Positions 52,285 through 60,901 of a stretch of DNA of 64,000 bases are shown here, piece by piece. The stretch is from Antarctobacter aquimaris (GTDB lineage Bacteria > Pseudomonadota > Alphaproteobacteria > Rhodobacterales > Rhodobacteraceae), in NCBI RefSeq assembly GCF_900184945.1, contig NZ_FXYF01000004.1, positions 1 to 64,000 of the forward strand, written 5' to 3'. Every line of letters begins with the position of its first letter. Within the stretch, counting starts at the first letter, position 1. The position numbers were made by a program, and so were the translations under genes. Under the pieces are notes generated by a model. That model had not been told where the DNA came from, made no database searches, and saw only the letters and a list, made by a program, of their open reading frames with translations.

Positions 52285-52839
52285 ATGACCACGACCCGCA
52301 CCCTGACAACGCTCGCCGTGCTCGGACTTGCCGCGCTGCTTGGCGGACCCGCCGCCGCCCAGGGCCTCAAGGCCCCCGGCGGTCCGCTCGAGGGGACCAA
52401 TTGCAACCCCAGCACCAATCTCAAGCCCTGGACCTGCAAATGCGACAGCACCGACTCCTGCAACAAGCTGGCCGCCAAGTGCGAGCACGTCGACGGCAAG
52501 TATTACCAGTGTGACAAGGACCACACGAGCGCCAAGAGCGCCGGGGTCAACCGGCTGTTCAAGTCGAACTGCCCCCCTGCGATGCGCGGCCCCCGCGCAT
52601 CGCCTCCCCGGCCCCGCGCCGCCCCGCCGCACCGGCGCACCGGCGCCGCGACACCCATGAACAAACCCTTGCCGCTTTGTACAAAACGACATTTTTCGCG
52701 TACAAGACGTACGTTTTGTACAAAACGGGCGGCCCCATGGACCGCCCGAAACACGGGGATTTCCCCACCAGACCGGAGTATGACGAGTCCGCGAAATCAG
52801 CTCTCGCTGAGGGCCACCTTCATGTCCTTGACCACGTAG
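52285..52839 (+). CDS. Cys-rich secreted small protein (3' end uncertain)
   Basis: An ATG with AGGAGATTTCCC upstream opens a protein with a clear Sec signal (TLTTLAVLGLAALLGGPAAA, cleaved before QGLKAPG). The mature segment of about 70 residues is rich in Cys, Lys, Asp and Asn (KPWTCKCDSTDSCNKLAAKC, KYYQCDKDHTSAKS), with seven cysteines. After NCPP (about residue 97, base 52575) the frame becomes low complexity, passes through the GTACAAAACG repeats and overlaps the fabA end. The true C-terminus is therefore probably near 52575, with a frameshift or repeat insertion beyond. Function is unknown; metal or disulfide-stabilised fold likely. Confidence 0.5.
   Translation: MTTTRTLTTLAVLGLAALLGGPAAAQGLKAPGGPLEGTNCNPSTNLKPWTCKCDSTDSCNKLAAKCEHVDGKYYQCDKDHTSAKSAGVNRLFKSNCPPAMRGPRASPPRPRAAPPHRRTGAATPMNKPLPLCTKRHFSRTRRTFCTKRAAPWTARNTGISPPDRSMTSPRNQLSLRATFMSLTT
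52673..52727. repeat. Iterated GTACAAAACG palindromes 3' of fabA
   Basis: CGCTTTGTACAAAACG (52673-52688) and the perfect palindrome CGTTTTGTACAAAACG (52712-52727) flank a third half-site GTACAAGACG (52700-52709). The three GTACAARACG cores are spaced 21 and 18 bases apart. The block is AT-rich within very G+C-rich DNA, lying between the Cys-rich gene and the fabA stop. It could be a dispersed repeat or tandem protein-binding sites. Confidence 0.7.
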
Positions 52840-53306
52840 ATCACCTCGCCGTCGGCCTCCACGATGCCGTCCGCGACGCCCATGGTCAGCCGCCGCGTTT
52901 GCAGCGCCTTGGTGAAATCCACCTTGTAGGTCAACATCTTGCGGTCCGGGCGCACCATGCCGGTCAGCTTCACTTCGCCCACGCCCAGCGCATAGCCCCG
53001 GCCCTTCCAGCCGCGCCAGCCCAGGTTGAACCCGGTCAGCTGCCACAGCCCGTCCAGCCCCAGGCACCCCGGCATGATCGGGTTTCCGGGAAAATGGCAC
53101 TCAAAGAACCACATGTTGGGGTCGATGTCGAACTCCGCCACAACATGTCCCTTGCCGTGTTGTCCTGCGTCGCCCGAAATCTCGGTGATGCGGTCCATCA
53201 TCAGCATCGGCGGCGCCGGCAGCTGGGCATTGCCCGGCCCGAACAATTCGCCCCTGGAACATTTCAGCAGGTCGTCCTTGCCAAAGCTGGTGGGATAGTC
53301 GGCCAT
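52797..53306 (-). CDS. fabA: 3-hydroxydecanoyl-ACP dehydratase/isomerase
   Basis: A 169-residue hot-dog fold enzyme that makes and isomerises trans-2-decenoyl-ACP, introducing the double bond of unsaturated fatty acids. Catalytic His71 (ECHFPGNPIMPG) and Asp85 (GLDGLWQ) are present, and the length matches FabA. It is divergent from the irr-like gene, as is common in this family. Downstream fabB-fabI are separated by the inserted Cys-rich gene and the restriction-modification pair. Confidence 0.95.
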   Translation of the reverse strand: MADYPTSFGKDDLLKCSRGELFGPGNAQLPAPPMLMMDRITEISGDAGQHGKGHVVAEFDIDPNMWFFECHFPGNPIMPGCLGLDGLWQLTGFNLGWRGWKGRGYALGVGEVKLTGMVRPDRKMLTYKVDFTKALQTRRLTMGVADGIVEADGEVIYVVKDMKVALSES

Positions 53307-53467
53307 GCGGGCGGGCCCCTTCTCGCTGTCTCACGTTCGACCCCGTCTAGCACCCGCCCCGCGCCGCTGGCAAGTGGCCCGCCAGGGCCGCTCAGCCGCC
53401 TTTTGCATTGAATTCCCGCGCCATGGGCCTTTATATACCGGGTGACAGGACACAAACGTGGAAGCCC

Positions 53468-53890
53468 ATGATCCCGGAGGCGATCGAACGCGGCAAGACT
53501 TGGCTCGGACGCAGCGACCTGCGCCCGACCCGTCAGCGTGTCGCCCTTGCCGCCCTTCTCGTCGGCGACGGCCAGAACCGCCACGTCACCGCCGAAAGCC
53601 TGTTTGACGCCGCCAAGCGCCACGGCGAACGGGTCTCGCTCGCCACGGTCTACAACACGCTCAAGGCCTTCTGCGACGCCGGCCTGATGCAGGAGGTGAC
53701 GGTCGACGGCTCCAAGAGCTACTTCGACACCAACACCCACGACCACCCGCATTTTTTCTGGGAGGACGACGGCCGCCTCACCGACGCGCCGGCCGACCAG
53801 TTGCAGATCACCCGCCTGCCCGATGCCCCCGACGGGGCCGAGATCGCCTCGATCGACGTGGTGATCCGCCTGCGCCGCAAGGCGCGCTGA
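53468..53890 (+). CDS. irr: Fur-superfamily regulator, Irr-like
   Basis: A 140-residue Fur-family protein. The winged helix-turn-helix spans ~15-85 (LRPTRQRVALAALLVGDGQN, VSLATVYNTLKAFCDAGLMQ), and the metal/heme-sensing segment is THDHPHFFWEDDG, the His-rich motif characteristic of Irr. The N-terminal CP heme motif of rhizobial Irr is absent, as usual in this family. Irr controls iron and heme genes. The ATG at 53468 is preferred to 53408. It is divergent from fabA, and a strong palindrome follows its stop. Confidence 0.88.
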   Translation: MIPEAIERGKTWLGRSDLRPTRQRVALAALLVGDGQNRHVTAESLFDAAKRHGERVSLATVYNTLKAFCDAGLMQEVTVDGSKSYFDTNTHDHPHFFWEDDGRLTDAPADQLQITRLPDAPDGAEIASIDVVIRLRRKAR

Positions 53891-53937
53891 CCTCGCAGGC
53901 CGCAAGGCACCCTGACGCCATCCACGCTCAGACACAA

Positions 53938-54000
53938 AGGCCCGTCCGCGCGTCGGACGGCGCGTTGGAGAAACGCGACGGCCAGTGCGCGGACGGGCCT
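53938..54000. terminator. Large bidirectional hairpin between irr and the dehydratase gene
   Basis: Perfect 14-base arms AGGCCCGTCCGCGC (53938-53951) and GCGCGGACGGGCCT (53987-54000) enclose a smaller stem (GCGCGTT/AAACGCG). They lie between two convergent genes, with the right arm ending at the dehydratase stop. It would serve both directions as terminator or 3' stabiliser. Confidence 0.7.
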
Positions 54001-54002
54001 CC

Positions 54003-55886
54003 TCAGCCGCGCGGCATCCCCTTGGCCCGCATCAGCCGCTTCTGCGCCGCGATCCGGAACGGCGCGTTCGGCGCGCCGTATCCGCCGTAGCCATCGCGCC
54101 GCTCGAGGATCTCGAAGAACATCCCGCCCGCGAAGGGCCGCGAGTAGAGCTGCAGGAACTCCCCCCGCGCGTCGCGGTCATAGAGGATGTTGTAGCGCCG
54201 CAGCAGCGCCAGCCGCTCTTCGGGGATGTCAAAGCGCGACACCAGGTCGGCGTAGTAGTTGTTCGGCATCACCAGCGGCTCGAACCCGCGCGCCGCCAGC
54301 GCCTCGGCGGTGGCCAGGATGTCGTCCGTGGCCAGCGCGACATGCTGCACCGGCGCGCCAAAGCTCTCGGCCAGGAAGGCGCCGGCAAAGGTGCGGTGCG
54401 TCTCGGCGCCGTTCAGGGTGATCCGGAACGCCCCCGACCGCGCCTCCAGCGCCTGGCTGCGCACCAGCCCGTCCGGGTCGGTCACGTCGACCATGGGCGA
54501 TTTGCCCATGTCGAACAGCGAGGTGTAGAACAGCGACCAGCTCAGCATCTCGTCATAGGTCATGGTCTGGGCCACGTGGTCGATCCGCGTCAGCCCGGCG
54601 CCCGCCGCGTCCGCCGCCACCGGCGAAAACTCGGCCGACCAGACCTCGGCCGTCGCGCCATCGAGGAAATGCAGCAGGCTGCCGCCCAACCCGCGGATCG
54701 CCGGGATCTCCAGCTGCCCGGGGCTCAGCGCCTGCGAAAACGGCTGCGCGCCCAGCGCCTGGCCGCGCGCCACCGTGTCCGCGGCCGATCCCACCTTCAG
54801 CCCGATGTCGCAGATCGAGGTGCCGCGCGCGTTGTAGACCGATCCTGCGAAATCGCCCGCCTCCTCGTTGATCAGCACGCGGATCTCGCCCTGCTGCCAC
54901 AGCGCCAGCTTCTTCGAGATATGCGTGCCGACGCGGGCAAAGCCCAGCGTCTCGAGCAGCGCGCCCAGCGCCTGCGCCTCCGCCCCGCGCGAGGTGAACT
55001 CGATGAAACTGACGCCCGCCACCTCGACCCGGGGCGGAAAGGCGGGCAGGTTTACGCCCGCCTCCGGCTCGGCCCGGCGCACGTCGTCCATCAGCGCCAC
55101 CAGCGAGCGGTAGCCATCCCTGGCCACGCTGCTCGACAACCCGCCCCGGAACTGGTCGTTGAAGATCTCCAGGCTGATCGGCCCGCTGTACCCCGCCGCC
55201 ATCGCCGCGCGGGTAAAGCCCGCCACGTCAAGGTCGCCCTCACCCGGCATGTTGCGGAAGTGGCGCGACCAGTACAGCAGGTCCATGTCGATCTTCGGCG
55301 CGTCCGCCAGCTGCACGAAAAAGATCCTGTCGCCGGGGATGCGCCGGATCGTCTCGGGGTCGATCCCCCGCGCCAGGGTGTGAAAGCTGTCCAGCACCAG
55401 CCCGATGTTGGGATGGTCCGCGCGGCGCACGATCTCCCAGGCGTCGCGATGGTCGTTGACGTGGCGGCCCCAGCACAGCGCCTCGTAGCCGACACGGATG
55501 TTGCGCGCCGCCGCGATCTCGCCCAGCTGTGCGAAATCCTCGGCCGCGCGGTCGATCCCGCCCAGCGCCTCGGGGTGGCAGGACGAACAGAACAGCACCA
55601 GGTCGGTGCCCAGCTCGTCCATCAGGTCGAACTTGCGCTGCGCCCGGTCGAATGCCTTGTCGCGCAGCGGCCCCTTCGGCAGGCCTTCGAAGTCGCGGAA
55701 GGGCTGGAACAGGGTGATCTCCAGCCCTTGATCGCGGATCATGTTGCCCACGTCGCGCGGGCTGTTTTCGTCGGCGATGAAATCCTGCTCGAATATCTCG
55801 ACCCCGTCGAACCCCGCCGCCGCGATGGCGTCCAGCTTTTCCCGCAGGTTGCCCGACACCGATACCGTCGCGATCGAAGTTTTCAT
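54003..55886 (-). CDS. 3-dehydroshikimate dehydratase, QuiC/QsuB type (isomerase-HPPD fusion)
   Basis: A 627-residue fusion. Residues 1-270 form an AP-endonuclease-2-like TIM barrel (FDGVEIFEQDF, DLVLFCSSCHPEA, GYEALCWGRHVNDH, GLVLDSFHTLARG, FFVQLADAP) with metal-binding Glu/Asp/His. Residues ~290-627 form two VOC modules like 4-hydroxyphenylpyruvate dioxygenase (IDHVAQTM, VQHVALATDDI, GGMFFEILERRDGYGGYG). This architecture is known for QsuB/QuiC-type enzymes that convert 3-dehydroshikimate to protocatechuate. It would feed quinate/shikimate into ring cleavage, complementing the ben/cat cluster. The start at 55886 was chosen over an extension. Confidence 0.85.
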   Translation of the reverse strand: MKTSIATVSVSGNLREKLDAIAAAGFDGVEIFEQDFIADENSPRDVGNMIRDQGLEITLFQPFRDFEGLPKGPLRDKAFDRAQRKFDLMDELGTDLVLFCSSCHPEALGGIDRAAEDFAQLGEIAAARNIRVGYEALCWGRHVNDHRDAWEIVRRADHPNIGLVLDSFHTLARGIDPETIRRIPGDRIFFVQLADAPKIDMDLLYWSRHFRNMPGEGDLDVAGFTRAAMAAGYSGPISLEIFNDQFRGGLSSSVARDGYRSLVALMDDVRRAEPEAGVNLPAFPPRVEVAGVSFIEFTSRGAEAQALGALLETLGFARVGTHISKKLALWQQGEIRVLINEEAGDFAGSVYNARGTSICDIGLKVGSAADTVARGQALGAQPFSQALSPGQLEIPAIRGLGGSLLHFLDGATAEVWSAEFSPVAADAAGAGLTRIDHVAQTMTYDEMLSWSLFYTSLFDMGKSPMVDVTDPDGLVRSQALEARSGAFRITLNGAETHRTFAGAFLAESFGAPVQHVALATDDILATAEALAARGFEPLVMPNNYYADLVSRFDIPEERLALLRRYNILYDRDARGEFLQLYSRPFAGGMFFEILERRDGYGGYGAPNAPFRIAAQKRLMRAKGMPRG

Positions 55887-56014
55887 GTCCTGTCCCCGTG
55901 GTTCCCGCAAACACCGCGCTCGCTTGCGCGCCCCCAAGTGCCTGCATGGGGCAGGCAGCGGACAAGGTCAAATGTCCAGTGATCCCGACGGGGGCGCGTC
56001 AGGCGCGCCGCCCC

Positions 56015-56098
56015 TGGTGCCCGCGGCCGGACTCGAACCGGCACGGCCGAAGCCTGGAGATTTTAAGTCTCCTGTGTCTACCATTCCACCACGCGGGC
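56015..56098 (-). tRNA. tRNA-Leu (anticodon UAA)
   Basis: The minus strand folds as a class II tRNA. The acceptor GCCCGCG pairs with CGCGGGC followed by an encoded ACCA. The anticodon loop CTTAAAA carries UAA within stem GAGA/TCTC-type pairing, followed by a long variable arm (CAGGCTTCGGCCGTG) and T-arm CCGGTTCGAGTCCGG. It decodes UUA (and UUG by wobble), rare codons in this G+C-rich genome. It lies alone between the dehydratase and the TPR-protein gene. Confidence 0.95.
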
Positions 56099-56160
56099 CA
56101 CAGCCGCGACCATAGCCAAAGCGGGACCGGTGTAAACCGTCCCGAAGCGTGTCGACTGAC

Positions 56161-56700
56161 CTACAGGTCCTTGCCCGGCTCAGGCTTCAGAAAGGCCCGT
56201 TCCGACAGCCAAGGATTCAGCTCCAGCGCCGCGCGCAGCGCCGCCTGCCCCTCGTCGTCGCGGCCCAGCGCGATCAGCGTCAGCGCCTTGCCAGACAGCG
56301 CGCCGATGTGGCGCGGGTTCAACTTCAGAGCCTCGTCCAGGTCGGGCAGCGCCGCCGCGTAGTCGCCGCGCAGAAAGTTGACAAAGGCCCGCTGGTTGTA
56401 GCCCTCGGCGTAGAACGGGCAGTAGTCCACCAGCTTGTCCAGCCGGTCGAGCGCGCGCAGGAAATCGGATTCCGCCCGCGCCTGCATCCCGTCGTTCAGC
56501 ATGGACTGGCTCGGCTCGTCGGGCGCGTCGTCCCACAGCATCCACATCTGGTTGGAAATCTGCCGGGCCGCCATCTCGTTCGGCGCCTCCAGCAAGGCCT
56601 CGTAGAGCGGGTCGATCGCCTCCGACAGGTCCGGGGCGGTCGGGCAGCCATCCGCCAGCACAGGCGAGGCCAACAGGGTCAGGGCAAACGCGTATCTCAT
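56161..56700 (-). CDS. Periplasmic TPR-repeat protein, unknown function
   Basis: A 179-residue protein with a short export signal (MRYAFALTLLASPVLADG) and a helical body containing at least two TPR-like repeats (FYAEGYNQRAFVNFLRGDYA, RHIGALSGKALTLIALGRDD). The tail ends PEPGKDL. TPR proteins act as scaffolds; the partner is unknown. It is adjacent to but not clearly in an operon with the tRNA or putR. Confidence 0.75.
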   Translation of the reverse strand: MRYAFALTLLASPVLADGCPTAPDLSEAIDPLYEALLEAPNEMAARQISNQMWMLWDDAPDEPSQSMLNDGMQARAESDFLRALDRLDKLVDYCPFYAEGYNQRAFVNFLRGDYAAALPDLDEALKLNPRHIGALSGKALTLIALGRDDEGQAALRAALELNPWLSERAFLKPEPGKDL

Positions 56701-56731
56701 GCGCCAAAGGGTGCCACGGCGCGCGCCTGCG

Positions 56732-57208
56732 TCAAGTCACATCCGCGACACCGTTTTCCTTGACCGCCTCCATCGCCACAAAGGTCGAGGTCGACGACAC
56801 CCCCGGCAGGGTCGACACCCTTTCCGCCAGCACCTGGCGATAGCTGGGCATGTCCTGCGTGCGCACCTTCAGCAGGTAGTCGAAATTGCCGGCGATCAGA
56901 TGCGCCTGCTCGATCTCCGGGATCGTCGCGATCGCCGCGTTGAACCGCGCCAGCGTCACCTCGCGGGTGTCCACCATCCGCACCTCGACAAAGGCGACAT
57001 GGTCGAGGCCCAGCCGGATCGGGTCCAGCACCGCGCGGTAGCCGCGGATATAGCCCGCCTCCTCCAGCCGCCGCAGGCGGGTCTGGGTGGGGGACTTGGA
57101 CAGGCCGATGCGCCGCGCCAGTTCGGTGACCGAAATGCGCGCCTCGCCCGCCATCACCCCCAGAATGGCCCGGTCAAAGCGGTCCAGGTCATCGGCATCC
57201 ATTTGCAT
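56732..57208 (-). CDS. putR: Lrp/AsnC-family regulator of proline utilisation
   Basis: A 158-residue Lrp-family protein with an N-terminal helix-turn-helix (ISVTELARRIGLSKSPTQTR) and a C-terminal RAM ligand domain (HVAFVEVRMVDTREV, AHLIAGNFDYLLKVR, VSTLPGVSSTSTFVAMEAVK). Divergent placement next to putA, which itself lacks a DNA-binding domain, identifies it as the PutR activator known in alphaproteobacteria, responding to proline. Confidence 0.88.
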   Translation of the reverse strand: MQMDADDLDRFDRAILGVMAGEARISVTELARRIGLSKSPTQTRLRRLEEAGYIRGYRAVLDPIRLGLDHVAFVEVRMVDTREVTLARFNAAIATIPEIEQAHLIAGNFDYLLKVRTQDMPSYRQVLAERVSTLPGVSSTSTFVAMEAVKENGVADVT

Positions 57209-57375
57209 CACGATTCCGCAGAAATTCAGGTCAAAGCATCATCACAGGCCGGGTATTCGGTCAAACCGGCTGTGCTGACCTGCATATGTTACGCGAAAAG
57301 CCGGAAGGTGGGAACACAGATTCGCCCCGGCCCGCCCCGCCCAACCGCCCGCCCAGCCGAAAGGACCCGTCCCCC

Positions 57376-60300
57376 ATGGACATGCAGCCGCTGACCGACC
57401 TCCGCACCCGCATCGACGCTTTGACCTACGCGGACGAGGCCCAGACCCTGGAAGGCCTGCGCGACGAGGCGCGGCTTGCCCCGGCCGACCGCGCCGCCAT
57501 CGTGCAGGACGCCGCAACCCTGGTCCGCGACATCCGCGGCGTCACCCGGCCCGGGCTGATGGAGGTCTTTCTGGCGGAATACGGCCTGTCCACCGAAGAG
57601 GGCGTCGCGCTGATGTGCCTGGCCGAGGCGCTGCTGCGGGTGCCCGACTCCGCCACCATCGACGCGCTGATCGAGGACAAGATCGCGCCGTCCGACTGGT
57701 CCAAGCACCTCGGCCACTCCACCTCGCCGCTGGTCAACGCCTCGACCTGGGCCTTGATGCTGACCGGCAAGGTGCTCGAGGACACCTCCCCCGGCCCCGT
57801 CGGCCACCTGCGCGGCGCGATCAAGCGGCTGGGCGAACCGGTGATCCGCAAGGCGGTGGGCCGCGCCATGCGCGAGATGGGCTCCCAGTTCGTGCTGGGC
57901 GAGACGATCCAGTCGGCGATGAAGCGCGGCGCCGCGATGGAGGCCAAGGGATACGGCTATTCCTACGACATGCTGGGCGAGGCCGCGCGGACCGAGGCCG
58001 ACGCAGTGCGCTATTTCGACGCCTACGCCCGCGCCATCGACGCCATCGCCACCGCCGCCCCGCACGACGAGCCGCGCAACAACCCCGGCATCTCGGTCAA
58101 GCTCTCGGCGCTGCACCCGCGCTACGACGAGCTTCAGGCCGACACCGCCCGCGCCGCGCTGGTGCCGCGCCTCGCCGCGCTGGCCCGGCAGGCCAAGACC
58201 GCCCACATCGGCCTCAACATCGACGCCGAAGAGGCCGACCGCCTCGCCCTCTCGCTCGACATCATCGAAGAGGTGCTGTCGGACGACGCGCTGAAAGGCT
58301 GGGACGGCTTTGGCGTGGTGGTGCAGGCCTATGGCAAGCGCGCCGGCGCGGTGATCGACTGGCTTTATGCCCTGGCCGAGCGGCTGGACCGCCGCATCAT
58401 GGTGCGGCTGGTCAAAGGCGCCTACTGGGACAGCGAAGTGAAAAAGGCGCAGGTGGCCGGCCTGCCCGGCTTCCCGGTCTTCACCTCCAAGCAGGCGACC
58501 GACATTTCCTACATCGCCAACGCGCGCAAGCTGTTGGGCATGACCGACCGCATCTACCCGCAGTTCGCCACCCACAACGCACACACCGTCGCCGCCATCC
58601 TGCACATGGCGCAGGACCGCGACGCCTATGAATTCCAGCGCCTGCACGGCATGGGCGAGACGCTGCACCGGCTGGTGATGGAAAAGAACCGCACCCGCTG
58701 CCGCATCTACGCCCCGGTCGGCGCGCACCGCGACCTGCTGGCCTATCTCGTCCGCCGCCTGCTGGAAAACGGCGCCAACTCCTCCTTCGTCAACCAGATC
58801 GTCGACGAAGACGTGCCGCCCGAGGTCGTCGCCGCCGACCCGTTCGAGACGTATCAGCCGCGCCGGTTGACCGCCGGACCGGATCTGTTCCGCCCCGAGC
58901 GGGTGAACTCGCAAGGCATGGACCTGCGCCACCGGCCCAGCTTTGCCGCGCTGGACGCGGCGCGCGGCGCCTTCCGCAGCCACCGCTGGAGCGCCGCGCC
59001 GATCCTCGCCGTCACGGCCACCAGCGGTGCGGCGCAGGACATCCTCAACCCCGCCGATCACACGGACGTGGTCGGCACCGTCACCTGGGCCACGGCGGAC
59101 GCCGCCCGCGCCGCCGCCGAAGCCGCCCACCCCTGGGCCGCTTCCCCCGCCGAACGTGCGCGCATCCTGAACGCCGCCGCCGACCTCTTTGAGGCCGCGC
59201 AACCCGAGTTCTTTGCCATCCTGCACCGCGAGGCGGGCAAATCGCTGATGGACGCGCTGGCCGAACTGCGCGAGGCGGTGGATTTCCTGCGCTACTACGC
59301 GGCGCGCGGCATGGAGAGCGGCAACAGCCCGCTGGGCACCTTCGCCTGCATCTCGCCGTGGAACTTCCCGCTGGCCATCTTCACCGGCCAGATCGCCGCC
59401 GCCCTGGCCGCCGGCAACGCCGTGCTGGCCAAGCCCGCCGAACAGACGCCGCTGATCGCCGATCTTGCCGTGCGCCTGCTGCACAAGGCCGGCGTGCCCG
59501 CCACCGCGCTGCAACTGCTGCCCGGCGCGGGCGACGTGGGCGCGGCGCTGACCTCGGCCCCGCAGGTCGACGGCGTCGCCTTCACCGGCTCGACCGAGAC
59601 GGCGCAACTGATCCACCGCAGCATGGCGAAACACCTCGCCCCCGGCGCGCCGCTGATCGCCGAGACGGGCGGCCTCAACGCCATGATCGTCGACAGCACC
59701 GCGCTGCCGGAACAGGCCGTGCAGGCGATCGTCGAATCCGCCTTCCAGTCCGCCGGGCAGCGCTGCTCGGCGCTGCGCTGCCTCTACGTGCAGGAGGACG
59801 TGGCCGAAACCCTGCTGGAGATGCTCAAGGGCGCGATGCAGACGCTGGTCGTCGGCAACCCGTGGGAGCCCGCCACCGACGTCGGCCCGGTGATCGACGC
59901 CGAGGCGCAGGAGGGCATCCTGAGCCACATCGCCGAGGCCGCGCGGACGGGCCGCGTGCTGCAACAGGTCCCCGTCCCGGCGCAGGGCACCTTCGTGCCG
60001 CCGACACTGATCCGCGTCAACGGCATCGAGGAGATGACGCGCGAGATCTTCGGCCCGGTGCTGCACGTCGCCACCTTCAAGGCGCAGCACATCGACCGCG
60101 TGATCGACACCATCAACGGCACCGGCTACGGCCTGACCTTCGGCCTGATGACCCGCATCGACGAGCGCGTGCAGCAAGTGACCGAAAGCATCCACGCCGG
60201 CAACATCTACGTGAACCGCAACCAGATCGGCGCCATCGTCGGCAGCCAGCCCTTCGGCGGCGAGGGGCTGTCCGGCACCGGGCCCAAGGCCGGCGGCCCG

Positions 60301-60804
60301 CTCTACCTCGACCGTTTCCGCGCCCACCCCGCGCCGCGCAGCACCGAGACCCCCGGCACCCCGCCCACCGACCTGCCCAAGCGTCTGAAGGACGCCGCCG
60401 CCAAAGCCCCGGCACCCAGCCGCAGCGAATTGCCCGGCCCGACCGGAGAGGCCAACGTGCTGCACCAGCAGGCCCGCCCGCCGGTGCTGTGCCTCGGCCC
60501 CGGCAGCGCGACGGTCAAGGCCCAGGCCGAGGCGATCCGCGCGCTGGGTGGCGTCGCCGTGGCGGCCGATGGCCTGCCGCCGCAGGCGCTGCACGATCAC
60601 GGCGGCTTTGCCGGGGCGATCTGGTGGGGGGATCAGACGCAGGCGCGCGCCTACCGGCAGGCGCTGGCCGCCCGCCCCGGCCCGATCCTGCCGCTGATCA
60701 CCGGCCGGCCGGACCGCGGCCACGCCCGCGCCGAACGGCACGTCTGCATCGACACCACCGCCGCCGGGGGCAACGCCGCCCTGCTGGCCGGACAGGAGGG
60801 CTGA
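57376..60804 (+). CDS. putA: Bifunctional proline dehydrogenase / P5C dehydrogenase
   Basis: A 1142-residue PutA that oxidises proline to glutamate with FAD and NAD+. There is no N-terminal ribbon-helix-helix; the protein begins with the arm/alpha region and then the PRODH barrel (~170-470, GYGYSYDMLGEAARTEADA, MVRLVKGAYWDSEVKKAQ, ATHNAHTVA). The aldehyde dehydrogenase domain is ~540-980, with Glu in IAETGGLNAMIVDS (~762) and catalytic Cys in SAGQRCSALRC (~796). A C-terminal extension of about 120 residues (~1020-1142) resembles the truncated ALDH-like fold of long PutAs. RBS AAAGGA. It is inducible by the divergent putR product. Confidence 0.95.
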   Translation: MDMQPLTDLRTRIDALTYADEAQTLEGLRDEARLAPADRAAIVQDAATLVRDIRGVTRPGLMEVFLAEYGLSTEEGVALMCLAEALLRVPDSATIDALIEDKIAPSDWSKHLGHSTSPLVNASTWALMLTGKVLEDTSPGPVGHLRGAIKRLGEPVIRKAVGRAMREMGSQFVLGETIQSAMKRGAAMEAKGYGYSYDMLGEAARTEADAVRYFDAYARAIDAIATAAPHDEPRNNPGISVKLSALHPRYDELQADTARAALVPRLAALARQAKTAHIGLNIDAEEADRLALSLDIIEEVLSDDALKGWDGFGVVVQAYGKRAGAVIDWLYALAERLDRRIMVRLVKGAYWDSEVKKAQVAGLPGFPVFTSKQATDISYIANARKLLGMTDRIYPQFATHNAHTVAAILHMAQDRDAYEFQRLHGMGETLHRLVMEKNRTRCRIYAPVGAHRDLLAYLVRRLLENGANSSFVNQIVDEDVPPEVVAADPFETYQPRRLTAGPDLFRPERVNSQGMDLRHRPSFAALDAARGAFRSHRWSAAPILAVTATSGAAQDILNPADHTDVVGTVTWATADAARAAAEAAHPWAASPAERARILNAAADLFEAAQPEFFAILHREAGKSLMDALAELREAVDFLRYYAARGMESGNSPLGTFACISPWNFPLAIFTGQIAAALAAGNAVLAKPAEQTPLIADLAVRLLHKAGVPATALQLLPGAGDVGAALTSAPQVDGVAFTGSTETAQLIHRSMAKHLAPGAPLIAETGGLNAMIVDSTALPEQAVQAIVESAFQSAGQRCSALRCLYVQEDVAETLLEMLKGAMQTLVVGNPWEPATDVGPVIDAEAQEGILSHIAEAARTGRVLQQVPVPAQGTFVPPTLIRVNGIEEMTREIFGPVLHVATFKAQHIDRVIDTINGTGYGLTFGLMTRIDERVQQVTESIHAGNIYVNRNQIGAIVGSQPFGGEGLSGTGPKAGGPLYLDRFRAHPAPRSTETPGTPPTDLPKRLKDAAAKAPAPSRSELPGPTGEANVLHQQARPPVLCLGPGSATVKAQAEAIRALGGVAVAADGLPPQALHDHGGFAGAIWWGDQTQARAYRQALAARPGPILPLITGRPDRGHARAERHVCIDTTAAGGNAALLAGQEG

Positions 60805-60810
60805 GCCCCA

Positions 60811-60843
60811 CCCCGTCCCGCAGCTCCGTGCTGCGGGACGGGG
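60811..60843 (+). terminator. Strong hairpin after putA
   Basis: Perfect 14-base arms CCCCGTCCCGCAGC and GCTGCGGGACGGGG with a five-base loop, beginning seven bases after the putA stop. No T-run follows, so it is either a terminator or a 3' stabiliser. Confidence 0.7.
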
Positions 60844-60901
60844 CACCCGCTGCCGGCCAAATCGCCTTGACCTTGCCCATGGCGATGCCACAGTCAGCGC
60901 C

